Assembly: GCF_040544485.1 (NCBI RefSeq) | Contig: NZ_JBDZDV010000001.1 | Coordinates: 186,001 to 250,000 of the forward strand | Source: Lacicoccus halitifaciens | GTDB taxonomy: Bacteria > Bacillota > Bacilli > Staphylococcales > Salinicoccaceae | Direction: 5' to 3' | DNA: 64,000 nucleotides | Program-made: the position numbers and the translations under genes | The notes under the pieces: generated by a model | What the model was told of the DNA's origin: nothing | What the model saw: the letters and a program-made list of their open reading frames with translations, nothing else | The model's database searches: none | Shown: one piece after another, positions 7,661 to 15,621 of the stretch | Layout: every line of letters starts with the position of its first letter | Position numbering within the stretch: position 1 is the stretch's first letter

Positions 7661-7765
7661 TTGTCAGGTCAGACTAAAATCCCATTATACCGAATCATTA
7701 TAATGAATGTTTAAAATGTAAAAAGAAGGTAATGGTTTCATAACAGTACTAAAGGGGGAGTCGTT

Positions 7766-7855
7766 ATGAAAAGTTCAAATTATCTGATTATATTCATTTT
7801 GGGTATCATTGCCGCTGTCATTCTGATATACCTGTTCGGCAACCCATTTACATGA
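7766..7855 (+). CDS. 29-aa single-span membrane peptide
   Basis: A short frame begins at ATG 7766 behind AAGGGGGAG (7752-7760) and reads MKSSNYLIIFILGIIAAVIL followed by IYLFGNPFT, stop 7853-7855. It is one hydrophobic helix with a short polar N-terminus. The excellent ribosome site and a following hairpin support expression. A weak sigma-B-like pair (GTTTAA 7709-7714, 13 bp, GGTAAT 7728-7733) lies upstream. I do not recognise a family; small stress-induced membrane peptides are common in this group. Confidence 0.6.
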   Translation: MKSSNYLIIFILGIIAAVILIYLFGNPFT

Positions 7856-7863
7856 TTTTCCGG

Positions 7864-7888
7864 AGCGGCCTGAAGGCTGCTCTTTCAT
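7864..7888 (+). terminator. Probable terminator of the 29-aa gene
   Basis: AGCGGCC (7864-7870) and GGCTGCT (7875-7881), with one G-U pair and a UGAA loop, then CTTTCATTT. The tail is only moderately U-rich. Confidence 0.5.
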
Positions 7889-8050
7889 TTCTGAGGGTTA
7901 TTGCCACAGGTACTTCAACGGATGAAAATGCGATTACATCTGGCAATTTTTTTATTCTAGTTGGCTCATGCCCTTGCATTCGGCATCGTTCTTTTATACC
8001 ATACTTTGTGAGTATGAAATATATGCCATCAATTATGGAAGGTGAATGTG

Positions 8051-9721
8051 ATGAATAAAAAGCTCTCACTATTATTGCTGCCGGTGCTTCTGCTGCTTGC
8101 GGCCTGCACGGATGACGGGGATGTGGATCCGGAAGCGGAAGAGGGGACGGACGGCGAAGCAACAGGCGGGGATTTCGTCGTCTCCTACGGAAGCGATCTG
8201 ACATCCCTTGATCCTCACGCGACAAGTGACCTGCCGTCCGATCAGGTCAACACGAACATTTATGAAACGCTGCTCACGCAGGATGAGGAGATGGAGATCG
8301 AGCCGCTCCTCGCCGAGGACTGGGAGCAGACGGATGACAATACATGGATCTTCCACCTGCGTGAAGATGTGACATTCCATGACGGCAGCGCGTTCAATGC
8401 AGACGTGGTCAAGGCGAATTTCGACCGTCTGTTGGATCCTGCGACCGCATCAGCAAGGATGAACCTGTTTGAAATGATAGAGGAAGTGGCGGTCATCGAT
8501 GAGTATACGGTCGAGATCACCACTGAATATCCATTTGCACCGCTCCTCAATCATCTGACAAGTGATGGTGCGAGCATGATCAGCAAGGAGGTCATCGATG
8601 AAGATTACCAGTCCGCCCTTGATTCAGCAGGTCTCGATATGACTGTGGAAGACTATTATGACTTGAGGGAAGCCGGCGGTGAGGATTATGAAGATGTAGT
8701 GGACGACATCTCCGGTGAAGTGGGGAGCGTGGTGGAACAGCAGCCCATTGGCACGAACTATGCCCGATTCGAAGAACGCAGCCCCGGTGAAAGCACGACA
8801 TTATCGAGGTTCGACGACTACTGGGGCGGGCCGATGAATCTGGATACAGTGACCTATAAGGTCGTCTCGGAGACCGGCTCAAGGATCGCAGAACTTGAGA
8901 CGGGCGACTCCCATATGATCGGCGGATTCGAACCGAACCACCTGCAGCGTATTGAAGACAATGCGGAAACCGAGCCTTATACGCTTTACAATATCGCGAC
9001 GGAATTCATTGGATTCAACACGCAGAAAGAACCCTTGGATGACAAGAGGGTGAGGCAGGCGATTTCGCATGTCGTGGATAAAGAAGAAATCATCAATGGT
9101 ATATACAGCGGCACAGGCAGGATACCTGCAGGGCCCATCCAGCCCGAACTGCTCGGACATGACGAGGACCTGGAAGGAATTGAACATGATGTGGAGCGTG
9201 CGCAGGAACTGATGGCGGAAGCGGGTTATGAAGACGGCTTTGACATCACCATCATCACCAATGACGCGCCGGAGCGTGTCGATGTCGCAATCTACCTGCA
9301 GGAAGCACTGCAGGAGATCGATGTGGATGCGACCGTCGACCAGCTGGAATGGGGCGCCTACCTTGAAGAGACCGGCACGGGAGATCATGATATATTCATC
9401 CTCGGCTGGCCGAACCCGACGGGTGACCCGGACCAGTCCGTATGGCCGCTGTTCCATTCATCAATGGAAGGCAGCCAGGGCAACCGCACCTTCACCGATG
9501 ATGAAAGAGTCGATGAACTGCTTGAAGCGGGAAGGACGACGACCGATGAGGCAGAACGTGTGGAGATCTACCATGAGCTGCAGGAAGTCCTGGTGGATGA
9601 AGCACCGATGATCTATATGAGGCAGGCGCTCAGCATGAACGCCCAGCGCAGTGACGTGGAAGGATTGTACATCAACAATTATAATAAACCGGATTTCCGT
9701 AATGTGACTTTAAGTGAATAA
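8051..9721 (+). CDS. Peptide/nickel-type ABC transporter substrate-binding lipoprotein (SBP family 5)
   Basis: 556-aa extracytoplasmic solute-binding protein of the oligopeptide/dipeptide/nickel class. Residues 1-19 are a lipoprotein signal, MNKKLSLLLLPVLLLLAAC, with the lipobox Cys at 19, followed by a very acidic linker. The mature part shows the family features SLDPHATSDLPS, VKANFDRLLDP and NTQKEPLDDKRVRQAI (family signature region). ATG 8051 is preferred over GTG 8042 because GGAAGGTG (8037-8044) is well spaced for it. There are no permease or ATPase genes beside it; it is flanked by terminators, so it is an orphan that must use a transporter encoded elsewhere. Ligand unknown. Confidence 0.9.
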   Translation: MNKKLSLLLLPVLLLLAACTDDGDVDPEAEEGTDGEATGGDFVVSYGSDLTSLDPHATSDLPSDQVNTNIYETLLTQDEEMEIEPLLAEDWEQTDDNTWIFHLREDVTFHDGSAFNADVVKANFDRLLDPATASARMNLFEMIEEVAVIDEYTVEITTEYPFAPLLNHLTSDGASMISKEVIDEDYQSALDSAGLDMTVEDYYDLREAGGEDYEDVVDDISGEVGSVVEQQPIGTNYARFEERSPGESTTLSRFDDYWGGPMNLDTVTYKVVSETGSRIAELETGDSHMIGGFEPNHLQRIEDNAETEPYTLYNIATEFIGFNTQKEPLDDKRVRQAISHVVDKEEIINGIYSGTGRIPAGPIQPELLGHDEDLEGIEHDVERAQELMAEAGYEDGFDITIITNDAPERVDVAIYLQEALQEIDVDATVDQLEWGAYLEETGTGDHDIFILGWPNPTGDPDQSVWPLFHSSMEGSQGNRTFTDDERVDELLEAGRTTTDEAERVEIYHELQEVLVDEAPMIYMRQALSMNAQRSDVEGLYINNYNKPDFRNVTLSE

Positions 9722-9735
9722 AACAATTTGAAACA

Positions 9736-9769
9736 GTTAAACCCACCAGTCTATGCTGGTGGGTTTAAC
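9736..9769. terminator. Bidirectional terminator between convergent genes
   Basis: Perfect 14-bp inverted repeat GTTAAACCCACCAG / CTGGTGGGTTTAAC with a 6-nt loop. It serves the binding-protein gene on the plus strand and the oxidoreductase on the minus strand. Confidence 0.85.
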
Positions 9770-9802
9770 TTTGATCAGAATTTTTAAAAGTGTTCAGCTG
9801 TT

Positions 9803-10810
9803 TCAATCCAGCGCATCCGACACTTTGACGATCTGTTTGCCTAAGTTCTCTCCGGTGAATAAATTCCTGAATGCCTTCGGCAGCTTATCAAAGCCTTCCT
9901 CAATGGAGACTTCGGATTTGATCTTCCCTTCTTCTATCCATTTCGCGAGCTGCTCGCTGGCGTTTTTGGCATCATCCTTGAATTGGCCGACGAGGAACCC
10001 CTGCATCAGCGCCTGTGATTTAATCAGCTTGGTCTGTACGCGCGGGCCGTTGTCTTCTTTGCTGTTGTAGGCCGAAATTGCACCGCATACTGGTATTCTG
10101 GCAAAACGGTTCAAATGGTTGAACACCTCATCCGACACGGAGCCGCCGACATTTTCGAAATACACATCTATCCCGTCAGGGACAGCTTCAGCAAGCCTTT
10201 CGGCATAATCATCGGCCTTGTAGTCGACACCTTCATCGAACCCGAGATTGTCGGTGAGGTGCTTCACTTTTTCAGGACCGCCTGCAATACCGACGACTCT
10301 TGCGCCTTTGATTTTGGCGATCTGTCCGACGACGGACCCCACGGCACCGGATGCTGCCGAGACGACGACGGTTTCGCCTTCCTGAGGCTTTCCTATATTC
10401 AATAAACCACCGTAGGCGGTGTGTCCCGGCATGCCGAGCGTGCTGAGGTATAAATACAGCGGCACTTCCGTCGACGGCACTTTATCGACCGAATCTGACG
10501 GGACGGTATTGAATTTCTTCCATGGCAATGCCCCCGTCACGACATCCCCGCTTTCAAAACCGTCCGCATTGGATTCTGCGACTTTGCCGACAACATGGCC
10601 GGCCAGCGGCTCATCGATCTTGAACGGTTCCGCGTAGGACTTTGCATCGTTCATCCTTCCGCGCATGTATGGATCGACTGATATATAGACACTTTCTATC
10701 AGCAGTTCCCCGACACCGGGTGAGTCCGTTTCAACTTCTTCATATCTGAAAACTTCATCGCCGGGCACCCCGTCCGGGCGCTTAGCCAAAACAATTTGTT
10801 CATTCTTCAC
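9803..10810 (-). CDS. NADP-dependent medium-chain oxidoreductase (CurA/YfmJ type)
   Basis: 335-aa zinc-independent member of the medium-chain dehydrogenase/reductase superfamily, in the group of leukotriene B4 dehydrogenase, CurA and YfmJ, which reduce alpha,beta-unsaturated ketones or aldehydes with NADPH. It shows YISVDPYMRGRM near the N-terminus, characteristic of this group, the Rossmann motif SAASGAVGSVVGQIAKIKG, and a later FENVGG segment. No zinc-ligand Cys cluster is present. Length is typical. It is monocistronic, with its own ribosome site and convergent to the binding-protein gene. A role in detoxifying reactive carbonyls is inferred from the family. Confidence 0.9.
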   Translation of the reverse strand: MKNEQIVLAKRPDGVPGDEVFRYEEVETDSPGVGELLIESVYISVDPYMRGRMNDAKSYAEPFKIDEPLAGHVVGKVAESNADGFESGDVVTGALPWKKFNTVPSDSVDKVPSTEVPLYLYLSTLGMPGHTAYGGLLNIGKPQEGETVVVSAASGAVGSVVGQIAKIKGARVVGIAGGPEKVKHLTDNLGFDEGVDYKADDYAERLAEAVPDGIDVYFENVGGSVSDEVFNHLNRFARIPVCGAISAYNSKEDNGPRVQTKLIKSQALMQGFLVGQFKDDAKNASEQLAKWIEEGKIKSEVSIEEGFDKLPKAFRNLFTGENLGKQIVKVSDALD

Positions 10811-10900
10811 GATAATCCCCCTCTAAAAATATGATCATAATTTCATAAAAACAGGCCACTTGTGTGGCCTGTGAACCGGATTGATAATTTCTGTTTGGGT

Positions 10901-11221
10901 CTATGCTGCCCTGCATGCTTCGGCGCATCTGAAGCACGCTTCGGCACAGCGCTGGCAGTGGTCATGGTCATGCTTCTCACATTCCTGGCCGCATGCTTCA
11001 CAGATGGTCGCACAAACTTGCGTGAGTTCGGTCACGAACGGTGAATCCCTCGTGATCGCCTGTTCAAGATAGGAACATATATCCGCACATTCCCTGTCCA
11101 TGCGTATACATTCAGCCATCATGCCCACATCATCTTCCTTCAGGCATGCGTCATAACAGTTGTTGCATGCCTCCATGCATTCATGCACCACCTGCAGCAG
11201 CTTCTCATTTGCTTGAGCCAT
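10901..11221 (-). CDS. Four-helix-bundle copper-storage-like protein (Csp/DUF326)
   Basis: 106-aa, Cys-rich cytosolic protein. Thirteen or so Cys are arranged in CxxxC/CxxC spacing along predicted helices: ECMEACNNCYDAC, CIRMDRECADIC, CATICEACGQECEKH and CQRCAEACFRCAEACRA. This matches the Csp family of four-helix bundles that fill their core with Cu(I). No signal peptide is present, so it resembles cytosolic Csp3. A strong ribosome site precedes the ATG. No copper ATPase or CsoR gene is adjacent. Copper buffering is the family function; the metal is not shown by the sequence itself. Confidence 0.85.
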   Translation of the reverse strand: MAQANEKLLQVVHECMEACNNCYDACLKEDDVGMMAECIRMDRECADICSYLEQAITRDSPFVTELTQVCATICEACGQECEKHDHDHCQRCAEACFRCAEACRAA

Positions 11222-11423
11222 ATCGAATCCTCCTTGAAATATTTATGGATTTAAATTCCATGTTCCCTTTGATGGCAGAAATTAAACAGCCGGCGACACC
11301 TCCCCGCAGCTTAAAGATGGCAGGATGGGTGCTGCATGCGGCAAAACTGTCGCAAAATTCAATCATTGTCTGATATCATTAAAGGGATTGAAGTCCGCTT
11401 AAAAAAGAGTATGCGGAAGGGGG

Positions 11424-12314
11424 ATGAGATACATAATGAAGAAATCCGTGATCGTCTTACTCGGCATCTCCGTCGTCTGCATCGCGTTTGCCGCAATTTT
11501 CGTAAAGCTTTCAGGGGCACCGGCAAGCATCATCAGCATGTACAGGATGTTCTTCGCAAGCCTCCTGCTGCTGCCGGTCGTCTATAAATACAGGCAAGAG
11601 TTCCTGAAATTGACGGTGCGGGAGTGGGGGGCGCTGATTTTTGCAGGGTTGTTCCTCGCCATGCATTTCGGCTTCTGGTTCGAATCCCTGCATCTGACGT
11701 CTGTGGCAAGTTCGACGGTCATACTTGCACTGCAGCCGATCATTGCGATGGTGGGGGCGTACCTGGTCTATAAAGAGAAAGTGAGCCTCAGGGCGGCGGT
11801 TTCGGTGTTCATCTCATTCCTCGGGGTCGTCCTCATCAGCTGGGGGGATTTCAGTTTTACGGACTTGAGCGCCATCACCGGCAACTTCCTTTCATTCCTC
11901 GGCGCGGTGGCCGTCGTATGCTACTTCATGATCGGACAGAATGCGGTGCGCAATCTTAAACACTGGGTCTACAGTTTCATCGTATTCGCCATTGCCGGTG
12001 TATTTTTATTGATCTACAACATCATCACCGGGACCGCCCTGACGGCATACCCGCCGGTGGAGTGGCTGTTATTCATACTGCTTGCGATTTTCCCGACCAT
12101 TGCACACGTCATATTCAACTACCTGCTGTATGATGTGAGCCCGACCACCGTGTCCATGGCCATGCTGCTTGAACCTGTGGGCGCATCCATACTCGCCTTC
12201 TTCATATTGTCGGAAACACTGGGGCCCCTTCAGCTAACGGGTGGAATGATCGTGCTTATCGGTGTCTACATCTTCCTTTGGAGTGAACGGCGGGAGGAAT
12301 ATGCAAAAACTTAA
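11424..12314 (+). CDS. EamA/DMT-family permease
   Basis: About 296 aa with ten hydrophobic segments in two homologous halves, the drug/metabolite transporter (EamA, RhaT-like) fold. The second half carries the usual motif ending MLLEPVGASILAFFILSETLGPLQLTGGMIVLIGVYI. Substrates of this family are amino acids, metabolites or unknown. The start is uncertain: ATG 11424 (MRYIMKKS) lies 3 nt after GGAAGG, while ATG 11436 is 12 nt after AAGGGGG. Followed by the SQR-like gene 106 bp downstream, which has its own signals. No specific substrate can be assigned. Confidence 0.85.
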   Translation: MRYIMKKSVIVLLGISVVCIAFAAIFVKLSGAPASIISMYRMFFASLLLLPVVYKYRQEFLKLTVREWGALIFAGLFLAMHFGFWFESLHLTSVASSTVILALQPIIAMVGAYLVYKEKVSLRAAVSVFISFLGVVLISWGDFSFTDLSAITGNFLSFLGAVAVVCYFMIGQNAVRNLKHWVYSFIVFAIAGVFLLIYNIITGTALTAYPPVEWLLFILLAIFPTIAHVIFNYLLYDVSPTTVSMAMLLEPVGASILAFFILSETLGPLQLTGGMIVLIGVYIFLWSERREEYAKT

Positions 12315-12383
12315 GCAATGGAGTTATTTATTGTGCAGTGCCCTCGGATCACGAATGATTTCATCAATATACGGGTATGAAAG

Positions 12384-12408
12384 TTAAGATAAGGATTTTC
12401 TATCTTAA
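12384..12408 (+). promoter_or_regulatory. 25-bp palindrome just before the SQR-like gene
   Basis: TTAAGATA (12384-12391) and TATCTTAA (12401-12408) are perfect 8-bp inverted arms around a 9-bp centre, ending 3-4 bases before GGAGG of the downstream gene. It could be an operator or an RNA hairpin beside the ribosome site. A perfect sigma-B -10 (GGGTAT, 12373-12378) lies just upstream with a poor -35 (GATT at 12357, spacer 12). Confidence 0.45.
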
Positions 12409-12420
12409 TGGAGGTGCACT

Positions 12421-13605
12421 ATGAAGAGTCATTTTCGTCTGATCGTCCTCGGCGGGGGTGCCGGGGGCATATCGACTGCAAGCCGCATATTGAGCAAGAA
12501 GAAAGATTTGAAAAATGAAGTACTCATCATAGAGCCGGGTGATTACCACTTCTTCCAGCCGGGCTGGCCGCTCGTCGGCAGCGGGGAAGTGAAGAGTGAG
12601 GCGACGAAGAAACCGATGGAGAAGGTCATCCCGAAAGGTGCCAGGTGGATGAAGGCCTTTGTTGACAGTGTGGATCCGGTGAAGCGTGAAGTGACTGCAG
12701 GCGGTAAGACCGTGAGCTACGATTTCCTGATCGTCGCGATGGGTCTTGAGCTTGATTTTGACGCCATCAAGGGTGCGAGGGAGTCACTCGGCAAAAACCG
12801 GGTGTGTACGAATTATGTCTATAATTTAGTGGACTACACTTATGAATCCCTGAAAAGTGTAAGGACAGGGAATATAGTTGTGACGAAACCACTGTCCCAG
12901 ATCAAAGGCGGGGTCTCGGCGGAAAATTCCATATTCACGATGGATGACTTCGTCAAAAAGCACGAACGCGATGTCAATGTCGTCTTCAGAAGCGGGCGCC
13001 CGGAAATATTCGAAGTGAAGAAATACAGCGACAGCCTGGTCGAACAGCTTGAAAAGAAGAATATAGATTATAAGCTGAATGAAGAGCTGATCGAGGTAAG
13101 GGGCAGGGAAAAAGAAGCAGTCTTCCAAAATCATCAGACCGGTGAGACACATGTCGTGCCTTTTGAAATGCTCGTCATTACACCGCCGATGCACGGCCCG
13201 GATGCTTTGAAGGGGTCCGGACTGCTGGACGCGGAAGGGTGGGTGGACGTCGATCCCCATACGATGATGCACAAGACTTATACGACGGTCTTCTCTTTGG
13301 GGGATGCTTCCAATCTGCCGACGGTGAAGATGGGCGGTGCCGTGAGGCAGCAGCTGCCGATACTCGTAGACAATCTGATCCAGCGCATGAATGATGAAGA
13401 TCCGACCCATATGTATGACGGCAAGACCGCCTGTCCGGTCGCGACGGAATACGGTGAACTGATCCTGGCTGAGTTCGGCTACGATAAGATTCCAAAAGAG
13501 ACGACGTTCCTGGATCAGTCGGATGATAAGAAGCTCTTCTATCAGTTCAAGAAAAACATGCTGCCGTATATGTACTGGTACGGCATGCTGAACGGAAAAT
13601 CATAA
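12421..13605 (+). CDS. Sulfide:quinone oxidoreductase-like flavoprotein lacking one redox Cys
   Basis: 394-aa FAD protein of the SQR family. Visible features are the N-terminal dinucleotide motif LGGGAGGIS, DYHFFQPGWPLVGSG (typical SQR), EVKKYSDSL, LVITPPMHGPD, GWVDVD, FSLGDASNLPT and C-terminal YMYWYGMLNGKS, all collinear with mitochondrial SQOR. SQRs use two Cys to form a persulfide next to FAD. The second is kept as C338 (TACPVAT), but the first (VKCAGAP in homologs) aligns to IKGG, with Gly at 163. C129 is also present but is not one of the pair. The protein may therefore oxidise another reductant or act differently. Named SQR by family only. Confidence 0.85.
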   Translation: MKSHFRLIVLGGGAGGISTASRILSKKKDLKNEVLIIEPGDYHFFQPGWPLVGSGEVKSEATKKPMEKVIPKGARWMKAFVDSVDPVKREVTAGGKTVSYDFLIVAMGLELDFDAIKGARESLGKNRVCTNYVYNLVDYTYESLKSVRTGNIVVTKPLSQIKGGVSAENSIFTMDDFVKKHERDVNVVFRSGRPEIFEVKKYSDSLVEQLEKKNIDYKLNEELIEVRGREKEAVFQNHQTGETHVVPFEMLVITPPMHGPDALKGSGLLDAEGWVDVDPHTMMHKTYTTVFSLGDASNLPTVKMGGAVRQQLPILVDNLIQRMNDEDPTHMYDGKTACPVATEYGELILAEFGYDKIPKETTFLDQSDDKKLFYQFKKNMLPYMYWYGMLNGKS

Positions 13606-13656
13606 AAAGATAGCATTTCATCCAGGAAAGTGACTCGAATCATTTAAAACCTGAAT

Positions 13657-13697
13657 TAAAAAGCCCTGTCCGGTCGATTCCCGGGCAGGGCTTAAAA
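13657..13697. terminator. Bidirectional terminator
   Basis: AAGCCCTG (13661-13668) pairs with CAGGGCTT (13686-13693), flanked by A-rich and U-rich runs on either side. It separates the convergent SQR-like and DUF378 genes. Confidence 0.75.
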
Positions 13698-13727
13698 AGT
13701 ATCAAATATCAGGAATACATTTCACTC

Positions 13728-14243
13728 TTATCTTCTGTCCGTATCATCAAGATCCCTTGTATCAGCGCCTGTGCGCGTATCAACATCTACAGGTTTGTTT
13801 TTTGTGGAGCCTGTTGTAGGGTCGACTTCCTCGGACATACCAGTGGTCCTTGTATCAGTGCCTGTGCGTGTGTCGGCATCCATAGGCTTGTTTTTAGTGG
13901 AACCCGCTGTAGGGCCGACTTCCTTGGATTCGTTGGATATACCGGCAGTCCTGGCATCAGCACCTGTCGTCCCGGTTGTTCTGTCAGCGTCTGTGCGCGT
14001 CGTACCTGTCCCCGTCACTCTGTTGGTGTCCTCAGCGCGTTCATGATGATCGTTGATATGACCAAAGAACTTTAAGGAGTACAGAGCTGCGAGACCGACC
14101 AGGATGTAGACTATTTTGGCACCGATGTTCTCCTGACTTCCAAAGATGGAGGCTACAAGGTCGAATTCAAACAATCCCACCAGAAGCCAGTTCAAGCCGC
14201 CTATGATCACAAGTGCCAAAGCAGCCATGTCCAATGCTTTCAT
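13728..14243 (-). CDS. DUF378 membrane protein with repetitive Thr/Asp-rich tail
   Basis: 171 aa. Residues 1-62 are a DUF378 domain with two hydrophobic segments (MAALALVIIGGLNWLLVGLF and IVYILVGLAALYSL); the function of this family is unknown. The remaining ~105 residues are hydrophilic, rich in Thr, Asp, Gly and Arg. They contain a 31-aa unit repeated nearly twice (GSTKNKPMDADTRTG and GSTKNKPVDVDTRTG), encoded by a 93-bp direct repeat. GGAGG precedes the ATG. A strong sigma-B-type promoter lies just upstream, so general-stress expression is likely. The tail probably lies on one face of the membrane; which one cannot be told. Confidence 0.8.
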   Translation of the reverse strand: MKALDMAALALVIIGGLNWLLVGLFEFDLVASIFGSQENIGAKIVYILVGLAALYSLKFFGHINDHHERAEDTNRVTGTGTTRTDADRTTGTTGADARTAGISNESKEVGPTAGSTKNKPMDADTRTGTDTRTTGMSEEVDPTTGSTKNKPVDVDTRTGADTRDLDDTDRR

Positions 14244-14279
14244 AAATTCTCCTCCTTATTATTTCATGTTACTGAAAGT

Positions 14280-14304
14280 ATTCCCTCATAATAAGGCGCT
14301 AAAC
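14280..14304 (-). promoter_or_regulatory. Sigma-B-type promoter of the DUF378 gene
   Basis: Read on the minus strand: GTTTAG (14304-14299), 13-bp spacer, GGGAAT (14285-14280). This compares with consensus GTTTAA and GGGTAT, one mismatch in each box, with correct spacing. The start codon is 37 bases downstream of the -10. Confidence 0.65.
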
Positions 14305-14339
14305 GCCAATATATTTATTTAGCTTATAAATCAAGACGT

Positions 14340-14369
14340 CAAAAGAAAAAAACCGTCCCACTGGACGGT
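14340..14369 (-). terminator. Terminator of the glycosyltransferase gene
   Basis: On the minus strand ACCGTCC and GGACGGT (14369-14352) form a 7-bp stem followed by a run of T residues. Confidence 0.85.
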
Positions 14370-14376
14370 CGTCTCC

Positions 14377-15621
14377 CTATTGCATTTCCTCGATTGATTT
14401 TGCTTCGGTATGGGCGATCGGCTGCCATTCGACATCTTTGAAAAGAGCTGTAAGGGCAATCGGTATATAAGTCAGCATGAAAAGCGGGAAAGTGAAAGTG
14501 TAGGCCACTTTTTTCCACCCGGCACAATGGACTTTACTCCTCTCACTCATCATCGTGATGGCACCTATGATGAAGAGCATGAGGTAAATCCACGAGATGG
14601 TGCCGAGGAATGCAGTGGATGTCGCCAGTATGATCGCCTTGTTGCCATCGAGATCCCAGATCAGCAGACCGGCAAGGAAGAAGAAGCCGTTGATGGCGAC
14701 GCTGAAAAAAGTGAGCAGCAGGGCGGGCATGATGGTCATTGCCATATCAAAGCATGAGAAGCTGTTGCCTTTGCCGCTGAAGATGCCTTTGGCCCAGCGC
14801 ATCCTCTGCCTCCAGGACTGATTGAAGGTGACGGGCTGTTCATCGTAGAACATGGCATCGCTGTAGCCGATCTTCTCGCCCCTCAGCACCTGGGAAACCG
14901 TGAATTCGATATCCTCCGTCAGCAGGTGATGCACCCAGCCGCCGTTCTCCCGGAATACATCCGCACCGACGAGGAAGCCGGTGCCGGAGATTGCGCCGCT
15001 GTTATTCAGCTGCATCCTCGGCCGGTTGACGTATTCCGCCTCGTGCAGGAACCAGATGGAATAGCCGGAGGAAATCCAATTCGTGTCGAAGTTTTTGGAG
15101 TTCCTGTAGCTCGTGACGATCCTGTAATCCCGGTTGAAGGTGTCGTTCATCTTCGCCACATAGTTTTCCTCGAGGAGGTTGTCGGCGTCGAAGATGAAAA
15201 AGCCGTCGTACTGCCTGTCGGAGTATTCATCTTCGATGATTCCGAGCATGTGGTCCAATGCATAACCCTTGCCGACCTTCTTATCATTGAAACGTTCCCT
15301 GACGATTGCGCCCGCCTTTTCTGCCACTTCTGCCGTATTGTCAGTGCAGTTGTCAGCAATCACGAATATATCGATGTTTTCAGCGGGATACTTTTGATTT
15401 TTGATGCTTTCGATGAGCTGTCCGATGACGAGGGCTTCATTCCTTGCGGCGATGATCACGGCGTATTTATTGAAATGGGAGACGGAGACGGCTTCAGGGC
15501 GGTGCCGCCTTTTCGCCCGGATTGCGACCAGTATATAGATGATTTTATAACTGTACAGCACAGTGAAGAAGATGAGCATGAATGTATTCAGGTAAGTGAT
15601 GAAAGTGACTGCATTGTCCAT
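14377..15621 (-). CDS. Membrane glycosyltransferase, family 2
   Basis: 414-aa processive-type beta-glycosyltransferase. An N-terminal membrane span (about 8-35) is followed by a GT-A catalytic domain with AARNEALVIGQ, IADNCTDNT, the metal-binding FDADN, GTGFLVG, LLTEDIEF (TED) and the acceptor motif QRMRW. Four further membrane segments follow from about 290 to the end. This D, DAD, TED, QxxRW set is shared with hyaluronan, cellulose and poly-N-acetylglucosamine synthases. The product could be an extracellular polysaccharide or a glycolipid. There is no companion export or modification gene, so the polymer cannot be named. GGAGG precedes the ATG. Confidence 0.88.
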   Translation of the reverse strand: MDNAVTFITYLNTFMLIFFTVLYSYKIIYILVAIRAKRRHRPEAVSVSHFNKYAVIIAARNEALVIGQLIESIKNQKYPAENIDIFVIADNCTDNTAEVAEKAGAIVRERFNDKKVGKGYALDHMLGIIEDEYSDRQYDGFFIFDADNLLEENYVAKMNDTFNRDYRIVTSYRNSKNFDTNWISSGYSIWFLHEAEYVNRPRMQLNNSGAISGTGFLVGADVFRENGGWVHHLLTEDIEFTVSQVLRGEKIGYSDAMFYDEQPVTFNQSWRQRMRWAKGIFSGKGNSFSCFDMAMTIMPALLLTFFSVAINGFFFLAGLLIWDLDGNKAIILATSTAFLGTISWIYLMLFIIGAITMMSERSKVHCAGWKKVAYTFTFPLFMLTYIPIALTALFKDVEWQPIAHTEAKSIEEMQ

